A DNA stretch of 64,000 nt from Artemisia argyi. Taxonomy: Eukaryota > Streptophyta > Magnoliopsida > Asterales > Asteraceae. Where the stretch lies: NCBI GenBank assembly GCA_030686995.1, contig CM060681.1:162341333-162405332 (forward strand), given 5' to 3'. Positions 59,326 through 64,000 of this stretch are shown here, piece after piece. A model generated the notes under the pieces. It worked only from the letters and a program-made list of their open reading frames with translations. It searched no databases and had not been told where the DNA came from. The position numbers were made by a program, and so were the translations under genes. Positions within the stretch are counted from its first letter, which is position 1. Each line of letters begins with the position of its first letter.

Positions 59326-61242
59326 TTTGAAAAAAATTATCCAGAAACAGAAATGATAAATCTATTAATCTATTAATTATTTTTATTTTCCACCACTCTT
59401 TATTTTATAAAAAGATTGTTGGATCTAAGAGGATTAAATAAATTTGTGTTTATTATGTTTGATGCTAAATTTGTGTTTGCTGTTGTATTTAAGTGGATTA
59501 TTTAAAACCTAGATTTAAGATGACTAGCAGCGTATCCACACGTTGCAGTGGTGGGTATTCTGAAATAAATTTTTTGGTGACTCACGTATTTTTGACAATA
59601 AATTTATGGATATCAAGAATTTCATGTGACGTATTTTAACTCCTTAACTAAGGAATTTATTTCTTCGTTTTGGGTCATTTTTAAAGTGATTAGTATGACA
59701 TGAGCCCATTTGGCCTGTGCCCATTTAGCCCATGCCTGTTTGGCCCGTGCCCATTCGGGCTCAAGCCCGTTTGGCTCGTACCCGTTCGGGCTCGAGCCCA
59801 CTTGGCCCGTTGCCCGTTCGGGCTTGAATATTTGTATAATGTGCTTTATTATTTGTATTAGTGATATTAAATAAAGGAATTGTGTTAAGTTGGTTGTACA
59901 ATAAGCTTGATAATTTGTATTTCTTATGTAAGGCGTGTTTTAATAACTGCATTAATTGTATTTATTAACCAGTTAATTAAGTAACTACATTAAATACCTT
60001 GACTACATTAATCACATTAAAGTGGAATTTCTTCTTTTTAATATGTGCATTAAAGTGGTGTATATTATGCTTTTTGTCTTGTAAGTCTGAAAATTAAGAA
60101 TGGGTATGTGCATTAAAGTTGTGTACATTATGCTTCTTGTTTTGTACGTCTTAAAATTATGAGTGAGGTGCCTTCGTGCATTATATGTAGTATATCTATA
60201 TATATAAAAAGATTCAGTCCCCTTATAAATGCGGAGGCTTCATGCGTAAGTGGCTTGGTTTAATTTTCATGCGTGAGTTTAACAACATTTTCTATACCAG
60301 TAGTATTTAGATTCTAAAACTTGCGTTTGCCATGCATCCCAAGACCGCTAGTGAGACTACGTTCGTGTACTTAGGATTCACTATATGATAAGAGGCATTA
60401 TTATAAACCCTTGTTTTAAACCTTTATTATAATTACATTGACTTCATTGGTGAAGTAATTATCCTACACCTTTGCGATGTACTCATTTTTAGTACACGAT
60501 ACCCCTAGTATACCCCTCAGAGCCTATCCTTTTCGTTTCTAACTTTAAGCATCTTAGTTATATGAGGGGGAGTATACATCAAGGGTGGGCCTTAGTATGA
60601 AAATTAAACCAAGGTGCTTCATTATATGATATCTACTTATGGCACACTAGCTTGTTACATGATGATCCAGTTTTTGCGCCATAAAGCTTGGATTGGATGG
60701 ACGGTGGGCGGTGACGACTTGGTTGTAGGCTAAGACTATTTGCTTGTTTATTTTTATTTTACACCTTTTATGTGCATCCCATGTCTTATCCTACCCATTA
60801 GCCATGAATCGCGCTTAGGTGAAGGAGTGAGCAGACATTGGTGTCTTGGCAATGGATTTTGTCATGTATCAGTGGTCTTTCTCGCCTTCGCCGTGGCACG
60901 TTAGTAATGACACTTCACCCTTGCCTTATGAATATGTTCACCAAATATTGACTTTAAGGATTGTCTTGACCTTAGCTATAGTGGTTCATATTTGTGTAAC
61001 CGCCAAGCCAATGATAGAATATATGCTATGACTGTGCAATGAGTAATCACCCCCGAAATTGACACTAGATTAGGGAGAGTATGAGTGTTTTGTTCCCCAT
61101 TTCGTGAGGTGTTCGACTTTGTTAAATTCTAGCATAGAAAGTTTTTAATCTCATATTTCTAAGTAACTTGGGAGGTATCTTTTTAAGAATGATTCTAATA
61201 ATATCTACTTGAGGGCAAGTAGAGTTTAAGCGATGGGATATT
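59326..61242. other. Spacer and 3' internal remnant of a third Athila-like element
   Basis: No gene is visible. 59696-59830 is an island of GCCCGTTYGGGC / CTCGAGCCC words. The last part, up to GATGGGATATT, looks like the 3' UTR and degenerate PPT of the element whose LTR starts at 61243. Confidence 0.5.
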
Positions 61243-61454
61243 TGATAACATCAAATAGTCCTTATATTTTTGTTTAAATTTCCCCCTAATATGCTCATCA
61301 TTTGTAATTGTTTTACTTGGATATATGATCTTATTTCTCAATATTTCATTTTCAGGGCATAAATGAGCATAGGAACAAAGAGACAATGATTTGGAAGGAC
61401 ACTGATTTGGAAGAATACTAACGTAGATATACATGAGCATGCCGATCATAAGCT

Positions 61455-61785
61455 AGTTACGGTGTAGACTCCATTCTCTACTTACGCCCTAAGAAGGATT
61501 AACACTTGAAGACCAAAGTCAACGCAACTACAGGTTACTGTGTAACTTCACCAAATTTGTTACGCCATAGATTTTTCATGACTTAGAAGAATTCTGTGAT
61601 CATGAAGGTTATGTCGTAACTCAGTTACAAGGTTACTACGTAGAAATGATGATCTTCACTACGAGAGTTTTATGGTCGTAACCTACTCTCTAGGTTACAC
61701 CGTATGTTATTTATTGAAGATAAGATCGTCTAAGATACGTTGGTTACGACGTAACCCATACTTATGGTTACGCCGTAACTTAGAC
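61455..61785 (+). promoter_or_regulatory. GGTTACGNCGTAACC paired-palindrome array
   Basis: About ten sites in five pairs, with corresponding bases 24-25 nt apart: 61460/61485, 61538/61563, 61612/61636, 61674/61698, 61747/61771. The last site ends about 10 bp before TATAAATA at 61791. Confidence 0.75.
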
Positions 61786-61790
61786 GAGGC

Positions 61791-61798
61791 TATAAATA
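61791..61798 (+). promoter_or_regulatory. TATA box of the third Athila-like LTR
   Basis: GAGGCTATAAATACAAGCCC directly after the palindrome array. Confidence 0.75.
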
Positions 61799-62772
61799 CA
61801 AGCCCTAATTCTGAATCTTCATCATCACTTCCCAACACAAAACACCAATGGACGTAAAGGGCTTCTAAAAGGACGATTCTCAGCAGCTCTAGTCCATCTG
61901 CCAAGGGAGAATTCTCTTTATTATCACACAAGTTTTAGTTATTTCGTATCAAACTTTTGTAATTCATTCGATGTCTTCAATTATTATTATTAACATTGGA
62001 TCTACTGCATTGTTTAATATGATTGGCTTAACACCTCGAGTGTTAGCCTAGGTATGCAATAATTATTGCCTTGATTTAAGTTTTCTTGCCTTACTATCGC
62101 TTTTTGTGTTTACTTTCTTTGCCTATTCGTGGACACCCTTGTTTCGGTAGCACTAAAGCCTGGGAGTATCTATAAGACTAGCTTAAATAGACCACAGGAC
62201 CCTAGCCGAGTAGGTTACAAGGAACAATAAGAATTGACCATAAGACTACCATTTCCTTGTGTACGAATCGACCATAGGATCACCTACCTTGTGGAGATAC
62301 TTATGAAGTTAGGGAACCTCTGAGCGGACCATGCCGGTTTAGTGGTTCATGCACTAAGAATAGGTCTAGATAGTAGCTGGTACATAATGGCTAAAGTTAG
62401 GTTACCCACGACCTTCATCGAGTAACTACGGTGGGATAGGAATCTAGGCTTATAGGCTAGATGAATTGGCCAAACGTTTTCTAGTGACATTTACCCACAC
62501 TTGAAGCGTTAGAAGGCATTAATGAGAAAACCTTATTATGGCGTAATAAGATTAGTAACTAGGCTAGCACATTTATCCTTATTGATTGTTTCTCGTTTAT
62601 TTAATTTGATATTTATTTCTTTAGATATTTATTAATCAAATCAAAACCCCCCTTTTTATAATCAGTGACAATAGAACTTAAAATGCATCCCCACTCATAG
62701 CTCTTACCATGACCTCGGCTTTACCGATTACTACACTACACACGACCGGGTTCTTTGCCCATTAGTGAATAA

Positions 62773-64000
62773 CTATACCATACGTAGCCGAGTAATTATA
62801 AATATTAAAACCTGGTCTGAATCTAGCATCACTACCAACAATGAGTCTGTGAACACATTGATTCTATTGACTTCCATCTTTTTTTCTATGCGTAAGCCTA
62901 CTAGTAGCGCTTCATATTTTAACTCATTATTTGAGGCTTTGAAATTGAACTTAAGGGCATATGCGAAGTCGTGCCGCGATGGGATTGTAAGCACTAACCT
63001 TGCCCCTGAACCTTGTTATCATGACATTCTGTCAGTGTATAAAGTCCAAATTTCATCATTGTGGCCCGTGGCTATTGGTTGTGCTTTCGAATTCTTACCT
63101 GGTATTGTTGGAGGCGGTGTATAGACCTCGGCAAGAAAGTCTGCCATGATATGCCCTTTAATTAAGTGCCTGGATCCAAAGGTGATCTCGTGCTCAGTTA
63201 GCTCGATCATCCATTTTGACATTCTGCTTGTACACTCGTGGTTCAATAGAATCTGTTTCAAGGGCTTGTCTATTAGGACGTGTATCAGATGCACCTGGAA
63301 ATACATTTTGAACCCCTAGATGATAATATTAGGGCGAAAATTAATTTTTCTACTAGAGGATAGTTGACTTGTGCATCTGATAAATTTTTCTTAAGAATTA
63401 GATTTTCTTCTGGACCATGTCTCGTTTGGCTAAGAGTACTGACTCGATTGCCTCCTGGGATGCTGCTTAGTACATGGTGTGACTTTCACCCAGTATTAGA
63501 GCCATCAAGGTGGGTAGTTTATTTAGGAACACCTTAAGGTCTTGAAATTCTACTTCGGCCTTTTTCGTCAACTCGTATACCTTTTTGTTGTTGCATTCAA
63601 TTAATACTTTGAAGAATGACAACTGCTTTTCTGATGCTCATGTGAGAAATGGGCTGAGAGCTGCGATTTTTCCATGTAAGCTTTGTAGCTCTTTTAGGTT
63701 CTTGGGGGAGTCATGTCTAGTACTGCCTGAATCTTTTTGGGGTTAGCCCTGATTCTCGTGGCATCGATTATGTAACCTAAGAACTGACCCTCTCTAACTC
63801 CGTATGTGCACTTAGCTGGGTTTAGCCTCATGTTGATGCATTGAAGGTTTTGGAAGATTTCTATGATGTCGCGTAATAGGGCATCCTCTGTCTTGCTTTT
63901 GATAACCATGTCGTCTAGATATGCCTCGAGGTTGAGATTTGAGATTTGAATTCTTTGGCTACCAGTGTTTGGTAGGTGACACCTGGGTTCTTGAGACCGA
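62773..64000 (-). pseudogene. pol: Gypsy (Tat-lineage) pol remnant: RT, RNase H and second RNase H
   Basis: Read on the - strand from the window edge. RT: NPGVTYQTLVAKEF, a frame change, the catalytic YLDD (63910-63921), then NMRLNPAKCTYGVREGQFLG and IRANPKKIQAVLDM. RNase H: HVLIDKPLKQILLN and HLIKGHIMADFLAEV (63306-63019). Second RNase H: WTLYTD, two adjacent stops, then AYALKFNFKASNNELKYEAL and VFTDSLLVV, keeping the acidic D, E, D residues. Two RNase H domains in a row are typical of the Tat lineage. Many stops and frame changes make it non-functional. It stops at the LTR junction near 62770, so integrase is missing here, and it continues beyond 64000. Confidence 0.85.

Larger units (their letters stand above)
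61243..62765 (+). repeat. LTR of a third Athila-like family (3' end not resolved)
   Basis: Starts TGATAACATCAAATAG after a degenerate purine tract, like TGATGACATCAA at 57881. It has a paired-palindrome array (about 61455-61785) and a TATA box (61791). The end is placed near 62765, where the pol remnant on the - strand begins; CACACGACCGGGTTC near the end is a phrase common at Asteraceae LTR 3' parts (recalled). No partner LTR is in the window. Confidence 0.6.

Overview
This window is gene-poor plant nuclear DNA made almost entirely of transposable elements. I see no intact host gene, rRNA, tRNA or CRISPR array. The gag-like proteins (zinc-knuckle modules with FYCCEYCGGSHYSSDC, acidic stretches with DKESDEFIKSSVE, and [10 protein letters not shown] / [16 protein letters not shown] in the Copia gag) look like retrotransposon proteins that are abundant in the daisy family. 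An Asteraceae source is therefore my inference. No database was searched.

Layout, left to right. Positions 1-3459 are the 3' end of a SIRE-like Copia element on the + strand. Positions 3460-10364 are AT-rich spacer holding a Harbinger-like MITE (4772-5122), two TA microsatellites, two different hAT-type elements inserted back to back at one target (8592-9392 and 9402-9749), and a long fold-back repeat (9841-10159).

Positions 10365-46890 are one nested stack, resolved from target-site duplications (TSDs). A ~1.0 kb Harbinger-like element (TSD TAA) carrying a small acidic-protein ORF was split by a 35.5 kb non-coding Copia-type element on the - strand (11128-46625). That element was itself hit three times: by a Gypsy solo LTR (11873-12994), by an Athila-like element (14862-24616, TSD ATTAC), and by a SIRE-like Copia element on the - strand (27956-44799, TSD GATTG). 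The SIRE-like element was in turn split by a Gypsy element with 3.3 kb LTRs and a 692-bp interior (30151-37498, TSD CACTA). LTR divergence counted by eye fits this order: about 7% for the outer element and 1.3-1.5% for the inner three.

Positions 46891-64000 hold two more MITEs, a second and older Athila-like element (50375-59320) that contains a hAT-type element with a protein-kinase gene fragment and a Mutator-like fold-back element, then a third Athila-like LTR (from 61243) abutting a decayed Gypsy pol with two RNase H domains (- strand, to the window end).

None of the coding elements carries its own intact pol, so all appear to be non-autonomous or dead. Three unexpected signals stand out. 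(1) Four tandem paired stem-loops with compensatory stem changes lie in the 3' non-coding region of the first Athila-like element (20745-21150). (2) Arrays of family-specific CpG-containing palindromes lie upstream of LTR TATA boxes; in the two Athila-like families they come in pairs at a fixed pitch of 22-23 or 24-25 nt, and in the SIRE-like element the same block recurs before its extra ORFs. (3) Four consecutive stem-loops fill much of the 692-bp interior of the short Gypsy element.
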